Source: Verrucomicrobiota bacterium (GTDB lineage Bacteria; Verrucomicrobiota; Verrucomicrobiia; Limisphaerales; Pedosphaeraceae). Taken from it: a stretch of 64,000 nt of DNA. The stretch covers positions 38,519-102,518 of the forward strand of contig JAJPHR010000095.1 of assembly GCA_021325145.1 (NCBI GenBank), in the 5' to 3' direction. How positions within the stretch are numbered: the stretch's first letter is position 1; every line of letters starts with the position of its first letter. A model generated the notes under the pieces. The model made no database searches. It was not told where the DNA came from and saw only the letters and a program-made list of their open reading frames with translations. The position numbers and the translations under genes are program-made. Of the stretch, positions 41,904 to 50,530 are shown piece by piece.

Positions 41904-44900
41904 GGCAACGCGAGAATCCGATAAAAGCGGGAGCTGTTGGTGTTTGCGGTGCTGTCAGTCTTCACCGCCGTATTTCCCGCAGCAGTCACGTCTCCTGGCA
42001 CATCCGTCCAGTTGGAATCGGTGAGGCTGTTCTTGTACTGGAGACGGTAAGTGAGATTTGACAGGCCATTCCAACTGACCGTGGTCCCGTTTGTTGCAAC
42101 GGTCAAACCACTCAGGCTCAAATCCACCACCACCACGTTGAACGCCCGCGACGCGCTCTTGTTCGGTTTGCCATTATCCGTGACGGTGACCGTGATTTGA
42201 TTTGTGCTTCCGCTGGGAGGTCCGGACGCGACCCAGGTGAAAAGGCCATTCGTGGGGTTAATCGTCGCGCCCGGCGGCGCATTCGTGCCCAGGCTGAACG
42301 TTAATTGTTGCGCCGGAATATCGGCATCCGTGGCCGTCAAACTCATGGCCAACAGCCGTCCATTCAACATCACCACGTTGCTGATCGCGCCAAGCTGGGG
42401 CGGCGTATTCGTCGCCAGGGAAAGCGGGTTCGCGGGGTCGGAACCGTAATCCAGTTCATCGCGGTCGAGGTAGCCATCCGCATCCCGATCGATGCCGATG
42501 CGCCGGCCCCCACCGCGTGGCACCAACATGTAAGTCTGTTCGCTTCCCACGGCGGCCAGGGCGCGCAACGCCGTTGCGGAATTGGTTTCCGCAACCCGGT
42601 CGGAGAGAAACAATCCCGTGGTCCGGTCAAAGAACCAGCCCCGTGCCAGTCCACTTTCGAATCCCTTGACGACCAGATCCACACGGCCCGTGGTCGAAGT
42701 AGCCAGGGAAATCATGTTGTTGATCAAGGTCACCGGATTGGAATTGCTGATCGTGATTTGGAGTCCCACCGACGCCGGCGTATCCAGGCTCACCAACCCG
42801 CCAGGCGAACGGTTGGCGTCGTTCGGGGAGTTCGTCGTGAGATCCGATCCGGAGAATGAGAGCATGAAGGCCGCCAAATCCGCGGTTGCCTGGTCATCTG
42901 TAATCCCGAAGCCGTCCTGTATGAACCGCGTGAGTGAGTCCACACTGCCGTCGTGCAGGAACCCGAAGCCGGCGCGGCTGTTCGTCTGGGTCAAATCCAG
43001 ACCGAATTTTTCGAACATGTCGCGCAGTTGGGGAACCTTGAACGGCAGGTTCGAGGAACGCTGAAGCGCGACCATGGCGACATGATGAGCGGAGTTGGTG
43101 CCGGGAAGGATCGGCACCCACACGAGGCCGTTAAAGCGCATGTCGCTTCCCAGGCCTGTGGGTGATGTATGGCATTCGATGCAGGCGGTTGCAGGCGAAT
43201 TGGTGGACTGAAAAGCGAGCTGGCCTTTTACCGCATTACCGTTCGGCAAGGGCGCACCCGCCGGCAATGTGCCTCGTCCCAGAGCAAACTGGCCCGGCAA
43301 AGGCAGGTTCGTCGAGAGCGAATTGTTGAACAGCCGGTACGGATTGGGCGCGAACCGCACCGTGGCCAGAAAACCTTTGAGGTCCTGCATTTCATTCGTC
43401 GTGATCCCAACCGTCGCCGCCTGCAAATTCGTGAACGTGCCGTCGAACTTCTCGATTCCATCCCGGTCGCCGCGCCAGTGAAACGGCTCGTGGCCGATGA
43501 TGTCCTGAAGCGTCTGGGTGGTCATCGGACCTTTCATGGGATGAAAGCTGGTGGAAACCAGCGGGAGAACGCCCACCGTGTTCCGGAGAGTCGTGCTGAC
43601 GACATCTGTCGGGTCACCCAAGTCCCAGGCGAGGCGGTCAAAGCGCGTATCCACATGACAGGAACCGCAGGCCAACTGGCCCAAACCCGAGGTTTGATGC
43701 GTGTTATAAATGTGCGGACGTCCCGCCTTGATCTGCGGCAGCGTCGGATCGAACAACGCCAGCGTGTTGATGACTGTCTGGCCGGCCGTATCCACCGTCG
43801 AAATGCTGCCATCAAACCGATTGTAAACGTAAAGCCGCTGGCGGCTTTCATCCAGCGCCATGCCCGTCGGTCCCTGGCCCACGTTGATGGTCGGGTTCAG
43901 CCCAACTCGGTTGCCTTGGGCGTCGATAATGATGAGATTGTCCGATCCCATGCCGGTGACATAGCCGCGGCTCCCATCCGAACTCCAAATGATCCCGCGC
44001 GGGTCGCCGATGGACTGGTTGCGTTCCGTGTCGGAGACCTGCGGGACCTGGTAAGTAAGGTGGGAATTCAAATCCACGATTTTGTTGGTCAGCGCCGCAG
44101 GATCAACTTGCGCGAGATGCACGCGAATGAATGTTCCAAACAGCACGGGTTGGAACCGGATGCTGTTCAAAGCTTCCGTGCCGATCACGGAAACCCTGCC
44201 CGAAGCAGGATTCACCGCCACCGCCATGCAGATGTTCATCAGGCCGGTCGCGTAACTGATGGAAAAACTGGCGGTGTTGATGATGGCCAAGTCATGGTCT
44301 GGCATGTCCCAGCCCGGCAATCGCCCGGTAAAGGCGGCATTCGTCCCGCGGATGTATTCGGTCCAGTCGCCATTGTTGTCATCCATCCATCTTCCGGCGC
44401 TGTTCTTTTTCACGATCAGGCTCACGCGCGGCGGCGGAGGGTTCGTGATGAGCGGGTTGATCGACGGCACAAAATTCGTGCCGCTGTTCGGCGGCGGATT
44501 TTGCCCGCCGGATGGGGCGTTGGTAAAATTGATGGGGCTTGGCTTGGGCAGCGAAGCCAGCTCCGTCACACCCGTGCCAATGATGGTGGAGGCATTGCCG
44601 GATTCAAAGATGGCCACGTACACCTTTGAACCATCCGGGCTGACCGCCATCGCTCGTGGACGGTTGCCGTCGATGCTCAGATTGGTCACCACTTGCAGCG
44701 TGGACGGGTCAAAAACCTGCACGAGATTCGGCTGGCCGCAGGAAACGTAGGCCCGCTGCGGCGTGCCGGCGAACACGATATCCGAGGGCTCATTCGAGGA
44801 GGTGATGGTGTTGACCACTCGCATCGTGGGTAGGTCCACGATACTGATGGAGTCCGAGATGTAATTGGCCACCCAGAGTTCGGACGCGGTCCGAAAGCGC

Positions 44901-45208
44901 ACGGTCACCGGGTCAAGTCCCACAGGAATGCTGCCCACAGCGACCGGTTGGCCGGAGGTGACGTCGAACACCTCCAACCGGTCGTCCGGCAGGTTGCAAA
45001 CGACCAGGCGGGTTCCGTCCGGGCTCAAGGCCACGGGATGCACGGGCGCGGTTTCCCAATTGAAGAAGTTGTTGGTGGTAATTTGGCCGTGACACGCCCA
45101 CATCGGAACCAGCAGCATCAAGCAGGCAATCCCGGCCCACAGGCTGCGTCTTTCCCGGTGCTGCACAGCCACAACCTGGGAAGCACGGCACTTCTGCCGC
45201 CTCGACAT
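41900..45208 (-). CDS. Exported beta-propeller/diheme cytochrome c protein with Ig-like tail
   Basis: 1102 residues. A signal peptide follows MSRRQKCRASQ (hydrophobic IACLMLLVPMWACHG). Residues about 40-430 form YVTN-type propeller blades (HPVALSPDGTRLVVCNLPDDR; GPTGMALDESRQRLYVYN). Then come two c-type haem motifs, CGSCH (Cys514, Cys517, His518) and CIECH (Cys676, Cys679, His680), in a region resembling diheme peroxidases of the MauG/CcpA type. After that is a cadherin-like Ig domain (LTATDADIPAQQLTFSLG), and a FYRILALP end. The frame is open to 45721, but the ATG at 45208 begins the signal peptide. It overlaps the pentapeptide gene by four bases. Confidence 0.87.
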   Translation of the reverse strand: MSRRQKCRASQVVAVQHRERRSLWAGIACLMLLVPMWACHGQITTNNFFNWETAPVHPVALSPDGTRLVVCNLPDDRLEVFDVTSGQPVAVGSIPVGLDPVTVRFRTASELWVANYISDSISIVDLPTMRVVNTITSSNEPSDIVFAGTPQRAYVSCGQPNLVQVFDPSTLQVVTNLSIDGNRPRAMAVSPDGSKVYVAIFESGNASTIIGTGVTELASLPKPSPINFTNAPSGGQNPPPNSGTNFVPSINPLITNPPPPRVSLIVKKNSAGRWMDDNNGDWTEYIRGTNAAFTGRLPGWDMPDHDLAIINTASFSISYATGLMNICMAVAVNPASGRVSVIGTEALNSIRFQPVLFGTFIRVHLAQVDPAALTNKIVDLNSHLTYQVPQVSDTERNQSIGDPRGIIWSSDGSRGYVTGMGSDNLIIIDAQGNRVGLNPTINVGQGPTGMALDESRQRLYVYNRFDGSISTVDTAGQTVINTLALFDPTLPQIKAGRPHIYNTHQTSGLGQLACGSCHVDTRFDRLAWDLGDPTDVVSTTLRNTVGVLPLVSTSFHPMKGPMTTQTLQDIIGHEPFHWRGDRDGIEKFDGTFTNLQAATVGITTNEMQDLKGFLATVRFAPNPYRLFNNSLSTNLPLPGQFALGRGTLPAGAPLPNGNAVKGQLAFQSTNSPATACIECHTSPTGLGSDMRFNGLVWVPILPGTNSAHHVAMVALQRSSNLPFKVPQLRDMFEKFGLDLTQTNSRAGFGFLHDGSVDSLTRFIQDGFGITDDQATADLAAFMLSFSGSDLTTNSPNDANRSPGGLVSLDTPASVGLQITISNSNPVTLINNMISLATSTTGRVDLVVKGFESGLARGWFFDRTTGLFLSDRVAETNSATALRALAAVGSEQTYMLVPRGGGRRIGIDRDADGYLDRDELDYGSDPANPLSLATNTPPQLGAISNVVMLNGRLLAMSLTATDADIPAQQLTFSLGTNAPPGATINPTNGLFTWVASGPPSGSTNQITVTVTDNGKPNKSASRAFNVVVVDLSLSGLTVATNGTTVSWNGLSNLTYRLQYKNSLTDSNWTDVPGDVTAAGNTAVKTDSTANTNSSRFYRILALP

Positions 45209-45719
45209 GCGTATCCGCAAGCAGTCCAGAATCCTGGCCCGCGCCTTGGATTTCGCACGTTGAAGCGGCACGAGTGCCGCGTTCCCTTTACTTCGGAGTC
45301 CCGCCTCGCATGCGGGCCAACGGCGCGAACCTACTTCCCAAACCCTATGTTTCAGTAACAACGCCGCCGTCCCGCACGCGGGACGAGACTCTATATTCCC
45401 AAGCTCGTCAGCCCGAGCCCCAATTTCAGCCGGTTCCGACCCCACCTCCTGGCGTATTCCGCTGCAGATCCTTGAAAACCGCCTGGTCGAAGGCAGCCCA
45501 TCATGGGCCGATACATGCTTGCTCCAAAAAGACCTCTGAGTTCTCACAGGGTTGTCCCGCAACGGATTAAGGCACGGTTTTATCTGTGCCCGGTGAGATT
45601 GGCAATGTGCGTTTGGACGCACACCTTGAAAAAGCACCAAGGACCAAAATCCAAGCTCCAAATCCCAAATCCCGGAAAATGTGGTTTGCACCCGACCGGT
45701 TTTCCGGTAAGATGGCCCC
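45209..45719. other. Intergenic region with short palindromes
   Basis: 511 bases without a gene I can support, although the reverse frame of the cytochrome gene is open throughout. GGAGTCCCGCCTCGCATGCG (45294 on) and CGTCCCGCACGCGGGACGAG (45366 on) are related palindromic segments like family D. A CCAA-rich low-complexity tract (CCAAAATCCAAGCTCCAAAT) lies near 45649-45668. The promoters of both flanking divergent genes should be here. Confidence 0.5.
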
Positions 45720-46124
45720 ATGCCGGAAATTGCTAATTTTGTGAATCACGGGGCGGCGACGATCACCCCGGCTATTGCCGAAAAGGTGCTGAAGCAGCTT
45801 CCCCAGTGGAAGCTTGAGTTTACCCAAATCTATGCGCCGCTGTTCCCCCACCTGGTGGACCAGCTTGAATTCCTAGCCGATGCCGTCGAAGACACCATGG
45901 AAGGCGCCTATAAGGACCTGCCCTATGCGGCGGTTTCCCAGGCGATCTTTGCACTGCTCTACGCACATAAAAAAGTGGGCATCATTCCCGACAGCATTCT
46001 GAACCTGGGCCGGGCGGATGATTCGAGCATTGTTCGCGCCGTGCTGATCCAGAACGAAAAGGCTTTCGCCATCTACGCGGCCTCGCAAAATCGCGCCTGG
46101 TCGGCCATCACCAGCGCGCCTTAA
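45720..46124 (+). CDS. DUF1232 (YkvA-like) protein
   Basis: 134 residues. The segment DLPYAAVSQAIFALLYAHKK, then VGIIPDSILNLGRADDSSIV, matches the DUF1232 pattern (a helix, then IPD, then a DD-containing helix). N-terminal about 50 residues are helical. Such proteins are small membrane-associated or cytosolic proteins of unknown role. It ends 22 bases before the convergent Gfo/Idh/MocA gene. The family call is moderate in confidence because only the central motif is clear. Confidence 0.55.
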   Translation: MPEIANFVNHGAATITPAIAEKVLKQLPQWKLEFTQIYAPLFPHLVDQLEFLADAVEDTMEGAYKDLPYAAVSQAIFALLYAHKKVGIIPDSILNLGRADDSSIVRAVLIQNEKAFAIYAASQNRAWSAITSAP

Positions 46125-46146
46125 AAAGGAATGTCCGCCGCGACCT

Positions 46147-47148
46147 TTACTGTTTGGGGTTAGCGCCGGTTTTCACTGCCTGCCCTGTTTGCACGGATTC
46201 CTGCGCCGCCTCCAACACGCGGATTGAATCGTAACCCGCCCATCCGTCCGCCAAGGGTGGCTTGCGTGTCTGCACCGAATCGATGAAAGCGTGCAGCTCT
46301 GCTTTGAGCGGTTCCTCGGGTTTCATTTCGATGATTTGCCGGTCGCCTTCAATGGCCTTGAATTCGTTTCCGTCCGGCACATGCCAGTTGGCGAAGGTTT
46401 TGAGCTTCTCCTTCGTCGCGTTCAGATCGCACACGGCGCTCAGTTCGTTGCCAATGACCATCACCTCGCGAAATTTGCCGGGCAGGAAACAATTGGCTTC
46501 AATCGTGGCCCAAACGGCGCCGCTTTGCGTCTGGTATTCCAGTGAGAGCAATGCTGCGTCTTCCAGACCGCGTCCCAGGAAATCACGGCAGATTGCCTGA
46601 ACCCTGGCCGGCGGTTGGCCAAGCAAATCGTTGAATAGGTCCACAAGGTGAATGGCCTCGGCGAACATCATCCCACTGTCGTTCCGGGGCCGCTTGAAAC
46701 CGCTGACGTTGCCCCGGAGCATTCGCACCCGGCCAAACCGTCCTGCGCGGATGGCTTCGCGCAGCCATTGCGCTGCCGGATCGAAGCGGTAAATGTGACC
46801 GATCTGGAGAATGCGTTGTTTCTTTTCCGCGAGCTCCGCCAGGTGCCTCGCCTCGGAGGCAGCTAGTGTGACCGGTTTCTCCACGAACACATCCTTGCCC
46901 GCCTCCAGAAACTCCCGCGCCAGCGGATAATGAGTGGGTGCCGGTGTCACCATCACCACCGCATCCACGAGCGGGAGAAAATCCTGGTAGCGCGTGGTGA
47001 GATGCGATTCCGAGATACCGGACTTGCGCGCCGGCTCCAGCCGTTGCGATTCGGTTTCAGCCACGAACAACTCGACTGGCAGGCCGCGAAGGTTTCGTAA
47101 ATGGTTTAATCCCCATCGGCCCAGGCCAAGCAACAAGACTTTCGTCAC
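46147..47148 (-). CDS. Gfo/Idh/MocA family oxidoreductase
   Basis: 333 residues. The NAD(P)-binding motif VLLLGLGRWGLNHLRNL lies at the N-terminus, and the conserved EKP is in VFVEKPVTLAASEA. FRFDPAAQWLREAIRAG-type residues and the C-terminal beta domain follow. Such enzymes oxidise sugars or related polyols with NAD(P). The position at the edge of a glycosyltransferase region suggests production of an unusual sugar for surface glycan. The terminal GANPKQ is poorly conserved. Confidence 0.9.
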   Translation of the reverse strand: MTKVLLLGLGRWGLNHLRNLRGLPVELFVAETESQRLEPARKSGISESHLTTRYQDFLPLVDAVVMVTPAPTHYPLAREFLEAGKDVFVEKPVTLAASEARHLAELAEKKQRILQIGHIYRFDPAAQWLREAIRAGRFGRVRMLRGNVSGFKRPRNDSGMMFAEAIHLVDLFNDLLGQPPARVQAICRDFLGRGLEDAALLSLEYQTQSGAVWATIEANCFLPGKFREVMVIGNELSAVCDLNATKEKLKTFANWHVPDGNEFKAIEGDRQIIEMKPEEPLKAELHAFIDSVQTRKPPLADGWAGYDSIRVLEAAQESVQTGQAVKTGANPKQ

Positions 47149-47432
47149 CCAGCGGATTCTGCGGAAATCCGGCGCTCCAGCAAGCCTAAACGGATTTGCT
47201 TAAAATCCTAAAATAAGGGGCTTGATTCACTTTCCTCTTTATTGCAAACTTTCAGCCGTAGCCCGGTCCGGGGACTGGGCGGCGGAAGATTTGATTCGGG
47301 CGCAGAGCGTTTCTCACGCGGGATTCCCCATCCCCACCACCTTGGCGTCTGTAGCCCGAATCTCTTTTTGCACTTGTTTGGAGGCGGGCGGAACACGCTG
47401 ACGGAAACGCTTGCGGTGGAAAATGCCTTTTC

Positions 47433-48191
47433 TCATCCATTGGCTGAACCTGAACCAACCCGCGAGAAAAAAATCTGTTCTCCGGGCCAGGGTTCGTTAA
47501 ACGGAGTCCGGCGGGCCACCTTGAAGCCATGCCGCCCAATCAGGGCAAGCAGATCGTCGATTTTTTCCCACCAAAAGCTCGCGTAATAATCGGGCGCGCT
47601 ATGCTCGGCCTCGCCCTGGATCGCTTCGATGACCAGCATGCCGCCGGGCTTGAGCAACCGAGTGATTTGCTGAAGCAGCTTTTCGGGATCAAGCGTGTGA
47701 TCGAACGAGTTCGTGAATACAACATCCACCGATCGATCCGGAAACTGTACGTCATGGAAGTCGCCGGGGAGAACGAACTTGTTTTCCTTGCCCGGGTTGA
47801 GATCGATCCCGACGGCGAAACAACCCAAATCGTGGAACGCCTTGACCTCCGTTCCCTGCCGCGCGCCGAGACAGAGCACGCTCGCGCCCGGTTTCAGCAA
47901 GGCGCTGGTTCGGAGCCGTTCCCGCAGTAGAACCCGGTAGGCGCGGTCATATTCCGTAAGATCCAGATGCCCGAACTTGGATTGCTGATGGCGCACATAT
48001 TCCTCGTAGGACGGGTATTCGCGCTGCTTGAGTCCGGAAGCACCCTCAGCGGGCTTCCAGCGGTTGCCCGTGCGGGAGTTGAATCGAAGTATGCCGAAGA
48101 ATTGCCGCCACCGCCGAAGGCGAAATGCCTCCCGGAGCCGCCGGGGATTGCGGGCGATCTTCTTTGCTTCATCCAACAAAACTCCAAACAT
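47433..48191 (-). CDS. Class I SAM-dependent methyltransferase
   Basis: 252 residues. Motif I is VLCLGARQGTEVKAF, followed by GIDLNPG, VVFTNSFDHTLDPEKLL (an unusual form of the post-motif II strand) and LLKPGGMLVIE. The C-terminus (RRTPFNEPWPGEQIFFSR) is less conserved. It would methylate a small molecule or a glycan component. Start ATG at 48191 follows the preceding frame without other content. It lies between an oxidoreductase and a glycosyltransferase, all on the minus strand. The 284 bases to the next gene hold nothing I recognise. Confidence 0.85.
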   Translation of the reverse strand: MFGVLLDEAKKIARNPRRLREAFRLRRWRQFFGILRFNSRTGNRWKPAEGASGLKQREYPSYEEYVRHQQSKFGHLDLTEYDRAYRVLLRERLRTSALLKPGASVLCLGARQGTEVKAFHDLGCFAVGIDLNPGKENKFVLPGDFHDVQFPDRSVDVVFTNSFDHTLDPEKLLQQITRLLKPGGMLVIEAIQGEAEHSAPDYYASFWWEKIDDLLALIGRHGFKVARRTPFNEPWPGEQIFFSRVGSGSANG

Positions 48192-48275
48192 GGCGCAGGA
48201 CTTATATGAACGACCGAAGACCAATGTCAAATGACCAATGAGGCCAGGGGACCCGCGACTTGTTCTTTCGGTTCA

Positions 48276-49484
48276 TCAATGCTTTCGCCCGGCAAGGGAG
48301 GAAATGCCCGCAAGAAAATCGATCATGCGCCGGCCTTGCGCGTCCCAACTGAATTCCTTGAGCAGACGGTTGCGAATGTTCGTCCCGCGGCGCTGAAGTT
48401 CGGCTCGATCCAGGGCGGCGATTTCGCGCAGTTTTTGTCGAAGCGAGTTCTCGAAATCTTCGGTATCAAGATAAATGCCGTCCTCGCGCAAGACCTCGTC
48501 CACTCCACCGGTGCGGGTCGAGAGGATCGCCTTGCCGGTCATGCCGAACTCGAAAATCTTGGATGGAAAACTGTTCTCCAACCCCCAAATGTTCAGCCGT
48601 GGATTGACGAGCACGTCCACCTTCTGCGCCCAGGCGAGACAGTCGGATTGGTTTTGGAGCAGGCCATCGAAGCGGAAGTTCGGATGTTGCGCGGCGAGCG
48701 CCTGCAACTCGCCGGATTGCCGGCCAAAGCCGCACATGTGCAGCGCGCCGGGAACTTGGGAGTCCAGAAATATGCGCGCCAGCGGCAGCGTCGCCGCGTG
48801 CTCCGCAAGCGAACCGAAGTAACCAAATTGAATCGGCCCGGTCCGCGTCGGGTCCGGCGGCGGAGGATCGTAGCGGAAATTTGAGGCCGAGGGCATCCAC
48901 ATCCACGGAATGCCCCGCGGCTCGAAAAAGCGTTTCGTACCGATGCCGAAGGAAATGCAGGCATCGTACCAAAGAATGGCCCGGGCATCGAGGTTCTGCA
49001 TTGGCTTGAGCGCATAACGCAGCCGGCGCGATAAGCTGACGTGTTTCCCCAAGGTCGTGCTGTCGGCCAAAATCAACGCCGCGACCGGGCGTTTGCGCTG
49101 CCCGCGCAGCCAGCAAACGAACCGGTTGAAGACGGGGCTGAGATTCCGGACGAGCAAGACGTCCGGCACGCCTTCCCGGGCCACTTTCTCGAGATAAAAA
49201 CGACGCAACTGCCGCCAGGAAAGCCAGCGATGCCAAAGCTCCGGTTTTCGTTCCCAGATGATTAGTTCGTGCTCCAGACCGAGTGAATTGTCCCGAGGCT
49301 CCAATTGGCCAAACACATCGCCCGGCAGCAGGCCGACCGTCGATACGTCGGCCAGCCGGGCGAGCGCCTGGCCGAAGCGCGTTTCGGTGGCGTGACCGGA
49401 AGGATTCACCGAGGAAAACCGTCCAGTGACACCCGGAGGAAAAGCATTGCTCAAATACAGCAAGCGCAAACGTTTGTCCGACAT
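48276..49484 (-). CDS. Glycosyltransferase (GT4-like)
   Basis: 402 residues. LRLLYLSNAFPPGVTGRFSSV opens the N-terminal Rossmann half, and the C-terminal GT-B half has FPSKIFEFGMTGKAILSTRTGGVDEVL, with the conserved Glu in KIFEFGMTGK. These features fit glycosyltransferases of the GT4 type that add sugars to polysaccharides. Sugar and acceptor unknown. A gap of 84 bases with a CAAT/CCAAT low-complexity tract separates it from the methyltransferase. On the other side, 462 bases separate it from a small-ORF/nucleotidyltransferase module on the opposite strand. Confidence 0.85.
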   Translation of the reverse strand: MSDKRLRLLYLSNAFPPGVTGRFSSVNPSGHATETRFGQALARLADVSTVGLLPGDVFGQLEPRDNSLGLEHELIIWERKPELWHRWLSWRQLRRFYLEKVAREGVPDVLLVRNLSPVFNRFVCWLRGQRKRPVAALILADSTTLGKHVSLSRRLRYALKPMQNLDARAILWYDACISFGIGTKRFFEPRGIPWMWMPSASNFRYDPPPPDPTRTGPIQFGYFGSLAEHAATLPLARIFLDSQVPGALHMCGFGRQSGELQALAAQHPNFRFDGLLQNQSDCLAWAQKVDVLVNPRLNIWGLENSFPSKIFEFGMTGKAILSTRTGGVDEVLREDGIYLDTEDFENSLRQKLREIAALDRAELQRRGTNIRNRLLKEFSWDAQGRRMIDFLAGISSLAGRKH

Positions 49485-49946
49485 GAAGCCAAGCGTAGCG
49501 CGGGCGTTGTGCCCGTGCCTAGAGGGAAAGTGGCGCGAAAGCCCCGGATGGGTGAGGTAACAAGCAGCAAGAAAAATTTACTTGAGTTCAGGCGTGGGTG
49601 TGCTCTATTAACGCGGTCTGATCAAGGATTGGGTGGAATCCTGAAGGCGGGGGGCGGCGCGCTCTTTTTAGAGAGCGTGGCGGGTGAGTTTCGCCTTGCT
49701 CCGTTCAGGGGCGAGGCTGGTTCTTTGACAATCGAATGAAAATCCAAAGCTCGGGGGCCAAAGCATGCGCAAATTTTTGCCGGGTTGGGCAGCCGGTTTT
49801 GGGCGGGATTAAGGTAAATTAAACCAAATTAAAGTAAATTAAGCCTGCATTTTGCGCGCCAGGCTTAATTTCCGGCGCCCAGGTTTCCATCGCGTCCAGC
49901 CGGAATCCGGCTGGACGCGGAGCTCCGTTTCCAGTAGGCTTGCAGG
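49485..49946. other. Intergenic region with phased repeats and inverted repeats
   Basis: 462 bases without a gene. Four ATTAA units at 49808, 49818, 49828 and 49838 are spaced exactly 10 bases apart. An 11-base inverted repeat (AATTAAGCCTG/CAGGCTTAATT, 49837-49847 and 49860-49870) and a 13-base perfect hairpin (49891-49919) follow. Both precede the GTG start of the small gene at 49947. Confidence 0.85.
49808..49919. promoter_or_regulatory. Phased ATTAA repeats plus two perfect inverted repeats (probable operator)
   Basis: Units read ATTAAGGTAA, ATTAAACCAA, ATTAAAGTAA, ATTAAGCC: four copies of ATTAA on a strict 10-base period, so all face the same side of the helix. The last copy forms the left arm of AATTAAGCCTG/CAGGCTTAATT. 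Then CGCGTCCAGCCGG-AAT-CCGGCTGGACGCG (49891-49919) makes a 13-base stem with a three-base loop. Such phased repeats suit co-operative binding by a repressor, a typical control of toxin-antitoxin-type modules. Binding itself is not shown. Confidence 0.6.
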
Positions 49947-50135
49947 GTGGAAAAAAAAGTCGGCCGAATTCTGCGAAAAATCCGCAACGCACCCGGCCTG
50001 AGCGAGGACGAAAAATATCTGTTCGCGCGCAGTCTCGCCGCCAGTCCGGACGAGCGGTGGCGTTTGCACGAGAACTTTCTCCGCTCGCACGACTTATTCA
50101 CGCGCTCCAGCAGGAAAAAATACGGTTTCAAGTAG
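49947..50135 (+). CDS. Small basic protein paired with a minimal nucleotidyltransferase
   Basis: 62 residues with a GTG start and a plausible 18-20 base leader after the hairpin. Basic and helical: KKVGRILRKIRNAPGLSEDE, then ASPDERWRLHENFLRSH, then a tail SRKKYGFK. The SPDERWR core resembles LTPIERFR in the small gene at 9161-9385, also partnered with a nucleotidyltransferase. The last 79 bases overlap the nucleotidyltransferase gene out of frame. I recognise no named family. An antitoxin or cofactor role is the simplest reading. Confidence 0.6.
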   Translation: MEKKVGRILRKIRNAPGLSEDEKYLFARSLAASPDERWRLHENFLRSHDLFTRSSRKKYGFK

Positions 50136-50518
50136 CCGGAATGAGCGCGGCCATCCTGCAGGGGTGTCCAGCCACAACGCTCGACACTGACTTGTGGATC
50201 GATCTGCCGGCCCGGCAATACATACGGGTGCTTCGATTGTGCCAGAGGCTGGACGCCACGATAAGGGCCAATACGGTTGTGGAACTCAGCGACGGCTCCA
50301 CAGTTAATTTCCTTTACCGTGTAGATGGTTTGCTCAGTTTCGGGCGGGAGTTCCGGCGCGCCCGTCGGCTCAAATGGTTGGGAACCATGGTCGCTGTGCT
50401 GCCTTTGGCGCGGATTGTCCAGAGCAAAAGAGTGGTTGGCCGCCCCAAAGACCTCGCTCACTTGCCCCTCCTGGAGCAGACGATCAAGCTCAGGAAGCGC
50501 AGCAACGCACGAGCGTGA
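50057..50518 (+). CDS. Minimal nucleotidyltransferase (MNT-like), overlaps the small gene
   Basis: 153 residues from the GTG at 50057 (earlier in-frame codons, such as TTG at 49940, are possible but lie in the small gene). The motif FQVAGMSAAILQG then LDTDLWIDL gives Gly-x-Ser and the Asp43/Asp45 pair of the nucleotidyltransferase fold, and the end LPLARIVQSKRVVGRPKDLAHLPLLE matches MNT-type proteins. It overlaps the small gene by 79 bases in another frame. It ends 12 bases before the convergent glycosyltransferase gene. Probably the active partner of a toxin-antitoxin-like module. Confidence 0.7.
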   Translation: MAFARELSPLARLIHALQQEKIRFQVAGMSAAILQGCPATTLDTDLWIDLPARQYIRVLRLCQRLDATIRANTVVELSDGSTVNFLYRVDGLLSFGREFRRARRLKWLGTMVAVLPLARIVQSKRVVGRPKDLAHLPLLEQTIKLRKRSNARA

Positions 50519-50530
50519 GCCGAGTTCTTA

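Noticed and set aside
43169..44629. 486-residue open frame on the plus strand
   Set aside because: Antisense to the propeller-cytochrome gene; rich in Arg/Gly/His, no known domain, no start signal.
45209..45721. N-terminal extension of the propeller-cytochrome protein by 171 residues
   Set aside because: The frame is open, but the residues are low-complexity and Arg/Ser-rich, while the true signal peptide begins at MSRRQKC (45208).
48213..48238. GACCAATGTCAAATGACCAATGA tract before the glycosyltransferase
   Set aside because: It resembles CCAA-rich low-complexity tracts near 45649 and 53514, but I cannot show that it is a defined repeat family.
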